From positions 186,001 to 250,000 of the forward strand of contig JAQGEQ010000195.1 in the NCBI GenBank assembly GCA_034620365.1: a stretch of DNA of 64,000 nt. Reading direction: 5' to 3'. Each line of letters starts with the position of its first letter. Position 1 is the first letter of the stretch. A program made the translations under genes and the position numbers. The notes under the pieces were generated by a model that saw only the letters and a program-made list of their open reading frames with translations, did not search any database and was not told the DNA's origin. Shown piece after piece: positions 35,835 through 46,208 of this stretch. This DNA comes from Pegea sp. RAD2-039. Taxonomy: Eukaryota > Chordata > Thaliacea > Salpida > Salpidae.

Positions 35835-36002
35835 TCAGTAAAACGCTTTGACGTCATCTTTTGTCAGAGGAACTTTGTCCTTCATCGACTTTAGGAAAGT
35901 TTTGAAGTCTAGCAGTGTATTGAGAATTGGATCTTCTGATTTAGACTCGGGCATGTTGAAAGATTTAGAGTTCCTTGCAGAAGTTTCAGCTTGTGACTCC
36001 AT
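35835..36002 (-). CDS. Unassigned small ORF, 55 aa
   Basis: ATG at 36002, stop at 35835-35837. Composition is Ser/Lys/Glu-rich at the start (MESQAETSARNSKSF) and amphipathic at the end (LLDFKTFLKSMKDKVPLTKD). The codons GAT GAC GTC near its end contain the over-represented palindrome described in the findings. It lies between a LINE 3' end and a U1 gene, so it may be the start of a LINE first ORF or chance. I cannot name it. Confidence 0.25.
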   Translation of the reverse strand: MESQAETSARNSKSFNMPESKSEDPILNTLLDFKTFLKSMKDKVPLTKDDVKAFY

Positions 36003-36202
36003 AGTTGAAGTGAATTAGATGATACTGTTCTTAAATTATTTTTCATTGAAGAAATTTGATCAGCTTGTTTATTTTGAATTTTCAAAGATTTTTGGTCATA
36101 TAAAAGCATCTGATGTTAAAGGTCATTCAACAGTTTTTCTTCAAACTATCTTTTCTAAAGAATATTTTCAATCAGGCCTTTAATTTTAGCATTTAGTTTA
36201 GA

Positions 36203-36365
36203 TGGGGGCTTGCGCGTACGCATCGCCCCATGTAAGAAATTGTACGAACGAGTTATTCACATTTGGAATAATCGCAGGGGTCAATCTGATCGCAGTGCAA
36301 TGAACAGACCTCGTCCTGGGCCAACGGTCTTCCTGATCACCGTTTAACCTTCGTCAGGTAAGTAT
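36203..36365 (-). ncRNA. U1 snRNA gene, copy 1
   Basis: U1 snRNA pairs with 5' splice sites. The minus strand starts with ATACTTACCTG, the invariant U1 5' end. Stem-loop I has the U1-70K loop as GATCAGGAAG, closed by ACGGT and ACCGT. Stem-loop II carries the U1A-binding ATTGCAC. The GACCCCTGCGATT core and stem-loop III (TTATTC loop GAATAA) follow, then the terminal hairpin with a TACG tetraloop closed by GGGGC and GCCCC. The length is 163 nt (human U1: 164). The Sm region reads AATTTCTTACATGGGG, which lacks the GG expected directly after the U-rich run. Nearly identical to copy 2. Confidence 0.95.
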
Positions 36366-36390
36366 GCTTCTGACGACGATCTTCATGTAA

Positions 36391-36436
36391 ATATAAGCGT
36401 TTTTAAGTTTTATGTTTGTGGTTCGAACTGACGTCA
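36391..36436 (-). promoter_or_regulatory. U1 copy 1 promoter elements: PSE-like core, TATA-like box, TGACGTCA
   Basis: On the minus strand ACCACAAACATAAAACT occupies 36422-36406, i.e. 41-57 bases upstream of the U1 start, the usual place of a proximal sequence element. TTATAT lies about 26-34 bases upstream. TGACGTCA (36429-36436) sits directly upstream of the PSE. The PSE-like core is repeated at the same distance before the other two U1 genes. Confidence 0.65.
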
Positions 36437-36859
36437 CTACGTTTTATGAAATTTTTGGTTTATTGAATCAACAACTTTCTGTTACAAATTATAAAAAAGT
36501 TTATCAGCAGATAGCAAAATACAAAGAATTTCTTCGGAAAAAATATATCAGCAAACTTCTGAAGTATTTCAATTCTCTTTGTTTGCTCTAATTGAAGTCA
36601 TTTCTTAATAATTTTTTAAAAAGTTGAATTTAAAGATAAACATAAAATACATCTTTAGTCTAAACTTGCTAAAATCAAATATACAACATTTTTAAAAAAG
36701 AAATCATCATTTGAAGATCACCTTAATTTAGAAAGGAAAGACTTGGAATTAGCAATGGGCTCATCTAGTAGTTTCTGCAGTCAAATCAAAGGTCAGTTTA
36801 ACAATCGTGTCTATCAAATCGATTCAAAGATTTCTTTCCTGATGTCAATGAAAGTATCT

Positions 36860-37165
36860 GATCAAATCGAGACACAAAAATATAAAGCTAATTATGGTTG
36901 ACTGGTAGACCTCTAATGAAGTTTCTTGTCAGTCAGTAAGTTAATTTCATCTTTTAAGCTGCAGACAAAGTTTCAGTTTGTCACAATATCTATACCATCA
37001 AGATATCTGATAAAAATTATCTTACCTAAAAATTAGTAAACCATATATTACTAAGTTATTCAAATTAACTTCCAGTAAATGTTTTATTGCTAAACTTGTA
37101 AGGTAAATGTTTTCGTTCAAACTCTGTTTCAAATAGCTTAATCAAAATACTTTTGCAAACAAAAT
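36860..37165 (+). repeat. Direct repeat A2 of the U1 cluster
   Basis: Partner of 35024-35305; about 90% identical by eye, with one insertion near 37100. Confidence 0.85.
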
Positions 37166-37616
37166 TCTTCCTTCTTAATATTTATATGATAATAAAATAA
37201 TTATTCTAGATAGATTTTGCTCAGGCTATGATAAATTACATAATAAAACAAAATTGTTTATTTTGTTCAATAAAAATTAAAAGAAATGCAAATTAGATTT
37301 TTTATTGAAAACAACTATATCAAACAAAATCTAATAAATAATCACCAGGATAAACAAAAAAATAAACATAGAAAAGTGTTTGGTTAATTGATTAAATTTT
37401 GCCAAAAAATACTCTACTAAGATAAGGGTGAGCTTATACTTGACAAACTTTATTTCAAATTTCAGCTAAGATTTTAACATTTATTTTAGTCAAAGTGAAT
37501 GATAGGCTCGATCTAAAATAAACTTTTAATATAAAACGGCCTTAGAATTTTATCCTACCCGAAAGCTTACCGATTAAGGCTAAAGCGAATAACTAAAGTA
37601 GTTGAGATTATTTAAA

Positions 37617-37779
37617 AAGGGGAAAGCGCGTACGCAGTCCCACCCCCATAAATTGCACAGCCGAGTTGACTACATTTGAGTCAATCGCGGAGGTAGTTTC
37701 AATCGATGTGCAATGAAAGAAACCACTCCCCGGACCCACCACCTTTATGATCATGGTGCAGCCACTGCCAAGTAAGTTT
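37617..37779 (-). ncRNA. U1 snRNA variant gene, copy 3
   Basis: The minus strand begins AAACTTACTTGGCAG, so U1 nucleotides 3-8 are kept but position 9 is T instead of C. Stem-loop I loop is GATCATAAAG with CACC/GGTG closing. Stem II has ATTGCAC with flanking TTTCA and TGAAA able to pair. Stem III is TTGACT...AGTCAA, differing from the other copies by compensatory changes. The Sm site is AATTTATGG, a good match to the consensus. The terminal stem has GACTGCG-TACG-CGC and TTTCCCC, closer to the vertebrate U1 3' end than the other copies. Length 163 nt. Conserved pairing suggests selection, not decay. It may alter 5' splice-site preference. Confidence 0.88.
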
Positions 37780-37800
37780 AACAGTGATGCTTCATTGCTT

Positions 37801-37835
37801 TATTTATAACTCGAGTTAGTTTTAGTGTTTGTGGT
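37801..37835 (-). promoter_or_regulatory. U1 copy 3 promoter elements: PSE-like core and TATA-like box
   Basis: On the minus strand ACCACAAACACTAAAACT lies at 37835-37818, 39-56 bases upstream of the U1 start, and TTATAAATA at 37809-37801. The flanks otherwise differ from copies 1 and 2, so conservation of this core at fixed distance supports function. Confidence 0.65.
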
Positions 37836-38177
37836 GACATGACTAATTTACAATGCTTTTTGACAACTCTTGGATAAGTTTTTATAAAAGTAGTTAATAG
37901 AATTTATAATTCTCAGTAAAAGTTAAGTTACAATCAATCATTTGAAAATAAAGGAGTATAATAGTTTACCATCAAGTCAAATATTATGACTAGTCCAGCC
38001 ATGATTTGAAAAAGGAACAGTGCAGGTTGACATTTTACATTTAAGCTTTTTATAACTTTATTTGTATGCTATTAAGTTTTTCAAAACTTTTTTCAGCGTC
38101 AATTACCAGCTAAAGCTACTCCTGTACAACTCCATATGAAAGTTTCAGTGAGAAGTCAATACGTTTGATTGTTTAGA

Positions 38178-38340
38178 TAGGGGCTTGCGCGTACGCATCG
38201 CCCCATGTAAGAAATTGTACGAACGAGTTATTCACATTTGGAATAATCGCAGGGGTCAATCTGATCGCAGTGCAATGAACAGACCTCGTCCTGGGCCAAC
38301 GGTCTTCCTGATCACCGTTTAACCTTCGTCAGGTAAGTAT
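38178..38340 (-). ncRNA. U1 snRNA gene, copy 2
   Basis: Same as copy 1 in every recognisable part: 5' end ATACTTACCTG, U1-70K loop GATCAGGAAG, U1A motif ATTGCAC, stem III with GTGAATAACTCG, Sm region AATTTCTTACATGGGG and a TACG-capped terminal hairpin. The transcribed part is almost identical to copy 1, while the flanks carry scattered differences. This points to recent duplication or gene conversion. Confidence 0.95.
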
Positions 38341-38365
38341 GCTTCTGTCGACGATCTTCATGTAT

Positions 38366-38411
38366 ATATAAGCGTTTTTAAGTTTTATGTTTGTGGTTCG
38401 AACTGACGTCA
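38366..38411 (-). promoter_or_regulatory. U1 copy 2 promoter elements: PSE-like core, TATA-like box, TGACGTCA
   Basis: PSE-like core at 38397-38381 (41-57 bases upstream), a TATATATA run in the -25 to -32 region, and TGACGTCA at 38404-38411. All are at the same offsets as in copy 1. Confidence 0.65.
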
Positions 38412-38726
38412 CTACGTTTTATCAAATTTTTGGTTTATTGAATCAACAACTTTCTGTTACAAATTATAACAAATTTTATCAGCAGATAGCAAAGTACAAA
38501 GAATTTCTTCGGAAAAAAAATATCAGCAAACTTCTGAAATTTTTCAACTCTCTTTGTTTGCTCTAATCGAAGTCATTTCTTAATAATTTTTTAAAAAGTT
38601 GAATTTAAAGTTAAACATAAACTACATCTTTAGTCTAAACTTGTTAAAATCAAATATACAACATTTTTTAAAATGAACAATATTTGAAGATCATCTTAAT
38701 TTAGAAACGAAATGACTTGAAATTAT

Positions 38727-41700
38727 CTTTATAGCAAAATATCAGATATTAATAAGAATTGCATCAATTCTGTGATCAATCTTGTGAAAACATAAACCAG
38801 CAAGTTGAATATTTGTGACATTTCAGTTTAATCCTTAATTGTTGATAAAATGAAAATATATTTTAATAACAAAAGTATTTATTGACATATTTAGTTCATA
38901 ATACAAATACACGCTGAAATAGAAATGTTTTGAAAACCTCTCACTCATATATTAGTTGTTTGATTCTCAATAATTTGAAATTAGTCAAATAACTTATGTT
39001 GATAAAATAATTTGAAGTTTTAAAAATCGTTTGACTTTTAATCCAAACTTAATCAGTTATCATACTTTAAACAAATCTTTCATAAAACAATTGATGTTTT
39101 CGTCACACAGCAAAATATCGTGAATTCAACAAATGTTAAAACTCTTCATCTTTACACAAAGACCTTTGAGCTACCCAGAACATTTATATCTTCAATTTAA
39201 ATGAAGAAGTTGAGATTATTGATCAAAATATATTAAACAAACTTAACATGATTCATTGTTTATATATTGAGTGTGTTTATGTTTTAGACATTTTTTAATT
39301 CTAGCGTGAACAACATCAACAAGCTCTTACTCAGATAGCCAAAAAGGAAGACCGTGTAATGTAATCAAAATATTAAGGTAATGAATAACAAACCACTGAA
39401 TACCAGAATGCTGGTCTTACTGTTACCTAAAGATCCTGCATAGTTTTCTCCAATTACTTTAAAAATCTCATCTTTTATCCGATAAAAGGTGAACTGCGAG
39501 AGACCGTGCCCTTGGTAGATATTCTATCCACTGTACTTCATAGTCTGCTGATAAAGTCGTTCTGTTTCCTTCATCTATGTCTTTGTTGAAAAACAACGAG
39601 TTACAAACTAAAATAAACTGAGAAATAAAACTAGTTTTCATATACATAAACGATATGCAATAAAACATTTATCTAAATAAAAATTATGAGTTGAAAAGAT
39701 TTATTTATATCGGTGACGTTTTTTAAAGTACTTTAAAAGAAGAGAAAAAAAGTTTTAAAAATGTCTAAGTTTACAATTTTGTTCAAATATTTAATGTTTG
39801 ACTTTTAAGCAGTTTGGTTTTGCAATGTATTTAAATTTGATTTTATTAAAATCAAGAAATTAGTGAAAAGGTTAGCAATAGTTCCAAATTGCTTTGACAA
39901 AATATATATACTTTGTCAGGAAACACAATTCAAAACACAGCTGTTGATAACAACTGTTGTAATTTGATCAATTTTGATTAAAAATGCATTTTTAAAGCTG
40001 CTTAAGATAACGATAAGTAAAACGATTCTTCGACAAAAAAATAGTAAACAAAGAATCTTATAAACATGAAAAATGCTTTTGTGTATGATATCAAGTGATA
40101 AATTTTGAACAAACTACAAAAACATAATTCCATTTTTTAAGTGGAAGATGAATTTGTGAATTTTGAAACTTCAAAATTTTTTTTAGTATATTTAAAACGT
40201 TTTCCAGCATGAAATAAACTTGCTTTAATTATTATATTTTAAGATTGTATCTTAATGCAACTTTATAAGCCCAATCTATTATTATTCTTTAATTTTGTTA
40301 TCAAATATGATTCAGTTTTCTCAGTTTTTTAGAAAATATTTTTTAATCTTAAAAAGTCAGTATTTGTTAATTGAAAAATATTTCTAGTTAGTTTCTTTCC
40401 TTAGTTGCATTTTAGTAGCAACATTTTTTCAAGTAAAAGCAAATGACAATGTTTCAACATATTTCATACTAATAACATCCAATAACTTGGCTAATTGTTA
40501 AAGTATATTTGTATGAATAGCTTTCAGATTGCTAAAATTTTTCATTTGAAATCAGAAAGTAGTTAGTAAATTTGTATAAATTTTTTATATTACATAATAT
40601 TTTTCTGATGTTATTTAGATAGTGCAAATGTTATCTTTTAAGAAAATAAAGTTTTACTTTAAAAGATTATTGTTAAAAAGTAGTTGGTACAAATAGATGG
40701 GTTGAAACAAAATTATTAGAGTTATAATCAAATTAATAGATTCACCTTACAATTTAAGGTGGCGCGGTTAGAGATTATAATTAGTTAATATTTATATCTA
40801 AAGAAATTAAGGAAAGTCGACTTTTTTAAAGGTTATTTTTTTTAACTTGATAAAACTTTGTTACATTAAAAAACCAAATATATTTCTGTAGTTTTGTTAA
40901 ACTGTAGATCAAAATTCAACCTAATTAAAATTACTCAACGTATAATTGTATAAAATGATTTTCAAAATTTCTGTAAGTTATTTGTAAAGTTTAAATATTT
41001 ATAATAACTTAAGTTGTTTTTTAGATTATTTAATCATTAGATTATACCATTTTGAAGTATTTGATTACTTAGCTTGACTTTTAAGGTGCTGTTATTTAGA
41101 TAGATGCTTTGCAGTGTTTTACTACAAGTTGATCTTGACTATAAATTGAAGAAAATTCTGTACAGCAAGTTTTTCATGAACTTAAATTTAGTTTAAAGCC
41201 AAGAGTTTTTACAAGTTAAGGTACTCAAACCAAAGTCCATTGGTGGTCGCACGTGATATCTTTTCAGAGAAATTTCTGGGCTGAAGTACATCTAGTATTT
41301 TTTATTATCTGTGAGTTTATTGCTTCAATAGTTTTGATTTCAGTAGATAATAAAGTTAATAAGTTAATTAAGTAGTTACTAAAGTTAAAGTAAGCACTTT
41401 GACCTGTAAAACAAGCTTGATAACTGAAGCTTCTAAGGACTTTTATGCAAAAACAGCTTAATATGTGTTTCAGTCTGGTATCTTTCCTCAAAACAATAAA
41501 AGAGTTTACTTTAACCTGTTACAACTTTTTACTGTTACCGATTAGCCTATATTTAAGCTTGTGAGTTTACTTTTATATTTTGAAATTTTCTGTTTAAGCT
41601 TTTGCAATACTTTACATAATGGATTTTGTAACAACTTTTCACCTTCAAGAGTAACTACTTATGATTTTTATTTACTTTTTTAGTTCATCATTTTTGAAGT

Positions 41701-41730
41701 TTTAAAGAGAAAGTTTGTAGCGAAACAGAA
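38727..41730. other. AT-rich spacer
   Basis: Three kilobases without a recognisable gene. A slightly more GC-rich patch at 39460-39620 has short open frames on the minus strand (for example YEVQWIEYLPRARSLAVHLL) that I cannot assign. Confidence 0.35.
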
Positions 41731-43170
41731 ATGAACAACAAAAGAAAGCCCAAGTTTCGTACAAATGGCTGGATGTATCCGTTTTCTCCTTACCAGGTTT
41801 CTATTCAAATTAATACTTGCTCATAAATATTCAGTCATATTTATCAAAATTAAATTTCTTATTTTGTTTAATAAAAGATAGTTCCATAAAGTTAGATTTT
41901 ATTTTCAGATTACTGCTTTGGTGCTAACTGCTTACTCTTGGTTACTTCTATTTGGTGTTGAGCTTCTTATTACAGTGGAAGCAGATAGGCTTTGGATGTA
42001 TATAGTAAGTTACAAATGTTAATAAAGATATAAGTTTATGTCGTAAAAACCTACAAGCAACTCATTTATATATGTATAGTTCTGGGGATTTATTTTTATC
42101 TGTCAAGTACTTAGTCAGTACTATGTAACAAGCATTATACCAGATGAAGATGCAGTATTGGCTTTTAAACATATTCACCCTGAAAAAATAAGAAATGCTG
42201 ACTCATTTCAAGGAAGCAGACCAATAAAAAGTGGACACTGTTTTATTTGTCAAGTCAAAGTGTATGTTTGTGTTTCTATCTTATACTTTGTAGTTTAAAA
42301 TATGAAATACAGACAAAATTATGAAAATAAAAGACTTAGCCATCTTCTAGATGTAAATCAAAAGGTCATTCTGAATTCAAATGTTTGTTTAGAAAATATT
42401 CTGATATTATTACCCTGGACTAACAATCTATTTTAATTATCTTGCGTAATGATATAAGTTTAATTGCTTAACAATCTCCTGTAGAGCTAAATATTGTAAA
42501 ACTTGTAATTAATGCAGAGGTAAAAGAGCAAAACATTGCTGGAAGTGCAACAGATGCACCGCAACCTTTGATCATCATTGTGTCTGGCTCAATAATTGCA
42601 TTGGAAGTAAAAATTACAGGTGAGTTTATCAAAAACACTGTTGATGTAATTTCAAAAGTTTAGTTCTATAATTATTTACCTTTTTAAGTGCTTTTTTGGT
42701 CTATACCTTCACGGTGCTTATTGGGTGTATTGGGATGTTTATCATTTCTTCATTTATATTGATTTGTGAAACACAAAATGTAACCGAATTTTGTTCTGTT
42801 CCAGGTAAATTTTTATACTTCTCGGCGAACTTTATAAGGAAATTTTTCAAAATTTAACTAAATTCTTTATTTTAAATTTTTTAGTGTTTAATCTTTATAA
42901 AAACAAAATTTGTTTAGATGTTTGGTGGAAGAAATATGAAAGTTTAAAAATTGCAATTTTGGTAATGATTGCCATAAAAGTCATCATTTTGATCTTAGCT
43001 ACTATTCTCACTGCATTGCTTACTCTTTTTCATTCGTTTATCAGTAAGTTTATGTCGTTACTGAGATTTAATTCTCAAGATTAATTGGATTCAAAACTAA
43101 AAAAATATTGTTTATAGGTTTTCAAAATAAAACTACATATGAATTCTTAAAGGAATTAAATCGACTCTAG
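41731..43170 (+). CDS. DHHC-type protein S-acyltransferase (ZDHHC1/11-like)
   Basis: Attaches palmitate to cysteines of membrane proteins. Seven exons in phase: 41731-41796, 41909-42004, 42080-42261, 42518-42619, 42689-42804, 42885-43043 and 43118-43170; 257 aa. It has the four-helix layout of the family. TM1 ([18 protein letters not shown]) and TM2 ([11 protein letters not shown]) come first. The Cys-rich domain follows: GHCFIC, then [20 protein letters not shown] and [10 protein letters not shown], with the catalytic DHHC intact. TM3 ([19 protein letters not shown]) and TM4 ([20 protein letters not shown]) follow. The final exon gives [14 protein letters not shown], the usual TTxE motif after TM4. 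If the last intron is not removed, translation ends at 43084 without TTxE. LNNC and the short loops point to the ZDHHC1/11 group. Confidence 0.9.
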
Positions 43171-44711
43171 AAATAAAACAAACTAGAGCCTGTGAATCGA
43201 TCAACATTAAACAAAATTAATTTAAGCTATTATTTTGTTCATTCATGTCTCCAAACATGTTTACTTTTACATTTCCTAAATATATATTCATTTTGCAAAA
43301 TTTTTCTATCTCTAAACTTACTCTTAATCTTATAAAAATCAACAAACTTTTTGTCTAAACTTTGAAATTAAAAATATTACCAAAACTTTTATTCTATTTT
43401 GTAGTTTATCATTATACAAATGAGAAGTTGAAATGAAATTATTCATGTGAAATTGTTTGTTAAAGTATTATAAAGGATAATATTTTTCATTTGCTTCCAC
43501 TAAGGGATAAATTTGTAGAAATACTTTTAGCAAAGTGACTATTTTTGTGTGATTAGGGCTTTAAGTTACAGAAAAAACAATGATAATTTTATATATTGAC
43601 ATAAATTCATATGAATTTTTGATCATTTTAGTCGCAAAAACTCTTTAAAAATCTATAAGCGAATTGCAAAATAAGCTTTCAACGTTTAAAAAACCCCATT
43701 TTCTACGTACTTGTATGCTTGTAAATAGCCAAGTTTTTTTCAAATTCTAAATATCATGTGGTCTTAAAAAGTAGCTTTTTGCCTTCTTAAACAAGAAAGT
43801 TTCTGTATAATGTATTCCTGAATTTAGGTGAGTAATATTTGCTCGTGCAAGTAAATAATTCGTAATACTAAAGTTATTTTTTAAGTGATTGCAATATAAA
43901 TTTAAAATTGTTTTTAATTATGTTTATCACGTTTTATACAAATTTAATTGAAACTCAATAAATGTGACATAAAATAAAAGATTGTCTCAATTTTAATTTC
44001 TTCGCCTGATTCTTACTAAATGTGAATGAAATTTTGTAAATTTTTATTAAAACCCACTCATATTAAAATAAGTTTTAAGATTGAGGCAATAATTAAAGTT
44101 ATTAACTAGTGCTCTAAATAATTGAGATTTAAACTAAATTAAATGTTAAGTAGAATTAAATAATTTTTGTTTAAATTTGACTTTTCAAATTGATTTCAAA
44201 GTAATCTTTAGTTTGGCAAGCTTTTGTTTCTTTATAAATTAATATTCAATCTAATAAAAGTTTATTTATGCTTAATATAATGTTTATTTGTAAATATTTG
44301 TTATTCACTTTTATTTGAATATATTTTTAAGTATGGGTATTTTTTAGAAGAAAAAAAAGTAATAAGTTTTAAACTAATTAGTTAATATATATTTTATAAT
44401 TTGTTAACATTGTTTGATTCTTGATGTTCTGATTTATATTTATGATAATAAATATTAAAGTTAAAGATATATTAAATCATTAAATTAAGATAAAATAGTT
44501 TATTAGATTATAATAAGTTTCATGTAATGTTGAAACACTCAATACTTACCTAGTTATGTAATCAAACTTTTATATTATATTTAGCTTATTTTAAATTTAG
44601 TTATGTAACATTTCAAAAATTAATAAACAAGTTTTTGAAATTTTTTTTTTAATTTCAGATATTTTTGAACCAAATGTTTTTTATTGGTTTATTTATTGAA
44701 AGTTGTTGATT
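43171..44711. other. AT-rich spacer between the DHHC and RNF11-like genes
   Basis: No gene or repeat recognised. Contains the 3' flank of the DHHC gene and the 5' flank of the next gene. Confidence 0.35.
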
Positions 44712-46208
44712 ATGGGAAATTCAATTCATAGAAGTCAAAATACTAATCAAAATACTCGAAATATTCCTTCAAATGCAAACCAGTCATCAGCTACTAATAG
44801 GTCAGCTACTAATAGATCAGCTACTAATAGCCAGCAAAGAAGATCTTTTAATGTTATTCCAGTAGTTCCACAATGGCATTATTATAGTGCTCAATTGCAT
44901 CAAGTTAGTCTGAATTGTTTTTATTTTCTCAGTAAAGTTTGTCTTAAGCTGAATGTTTCATATTTAAAGTTTTTTTTATTTTAAATTTTTTTGTTTCAAC
45001 TCTCTTAAAATATAAATTTTATTTCAACCTTTCCACAAATGATTTTTGTATACTTTCAAAATTTGTTTATAGATTTTTTCAAAATATTTGATATATTTTA
45101 TTATAGAAAAGTTTTTTGCTCTTAATTTATCTCCATGAATAATTACTCAAGGAAATGTGTAATAGCTAACTTAAACAATTTCTGATAGATTGAAACAATG
45201 AAACTTATTTTTAACTTTTGTTTTAACCTTTTCAAACTTCATATTTATAAATACCCTTTGATTATGTAAACTAAACTTTAAATTAAATCTTTTTAACTTA
45301 TAGTTTTTTGCTTAAAGCTTACAGTAATCCTTCCAACAAATAAACATAAATAAATAATTTTGTCGCTGTTGTTCTTCTGTAGTTAGTTCTTGGAAATCTT
45401 AAAATACAAACAAAACTTATCAACTAATTACACTAAAACGCTCTAATTTTGTTGCTTGGTTGAATTTTTAGCCTGGAACCTCGCAAAGTTCAAGGCCCTC
45501 ATCTTCTAGTGCTGAATATTATCAAAAGATCGCCGCCTTAGAAGAGCAGCAAATCAAATTAGCAAAACGATTAGGAATGATTCAGTGTCTACCAGAAAGT
45601 CTTTGGGATGAATCACAATCTACAAAAGAATTTAAAGAGTGACTTTAATTTTACAAATATTCTGATTATCAAATGACTTCAAATAAATGGTTTCTTTTTA
45701 CAAAACATCAAATTTTTAGAAAGAGACAATTTTGAAATAATGAAACTCACCATTCTGTATTTTAGTAATGAAAAATATTATTAACTAATAGTTAATAGTT
45801 AGTTTAATTAGTTTAATATTTATTTCTACCTCTACTTGTTTTACTAATTGTAACTAAACTAGGTTTAAATTTTTCACTTTTTTTATTTTCAAAACTTAAG
45901 TAACATTCAAATAATTTGATTATTATGAAATTTACAGATAAACAAATTCAACTTTTAAACCAACAAATGTCTGCCACGTCTTTTCACAAATAACTTCTTT
46001 GATTTTCAGATGTTGCATTTGTATGATTGAATTTGAGAAGAACGATCTAATCCGATATCTTCCTTGCTTACATTACTATCATCTTCAATGTATTGATCAG
46101 TGGTTGATTCGATCTTTTACCTGCCCAAGTTGCTTAGAACCCGTTGATATTGGTCTATTATCCACATATGCAAATGATACGCCATCAAGTGATGTAAACC
46201 AATCATAA
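44712..46208 (+). CDS. RNF11: RNF11-like RING-H2 E3 ligase adaptor
   Basis: Three exons in phase: 44712-44903, 45472-45638 and 46010-46208; 185 aa (human RNF11: 154). I chose the ATG at 44712 because it gives MGNS, the N-myristoylation start seen in RNF11, so membrane anchoring is expected. The middle exon has the RNF11 helix (EEQQIKLAKRLGMIQCLPES; RNF11 has EEQIRIAQRIGLIQHLP). The RING-H2 is intact: CCICMIEFEKNDLIRYLPCL, HYYHLQCIDQWLIRSFTCPS, CLEPVD. RNF11 modulates NEDD4-type ligases and signalling in endosomes. Unlike vertebrate RNF11, the N-terminal part has no PPxY motif. Instead exon 1 contains three copies of a 15-bp repeat encoding SATN(R/S). Confidence 0.9.

Larger units (their letters stand above)
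36193..36752 (+). repeat. Duplicated segment carrying U1 copy 1
   Basis: About 560 bases nearly identical to 38168-38726. The unit begins a few bases beyond the 3' end of the U1 gene and extends about 390 bases into its 5' flank, so gene and promoter were duplicated together. Confidence 0.88.
38168..38726 (+). repeat. Duplicated segment carrying U1 copy 2
   Basis: Partner of 36193-36752; similarity fades after about 38726. Confidence 0.88.
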
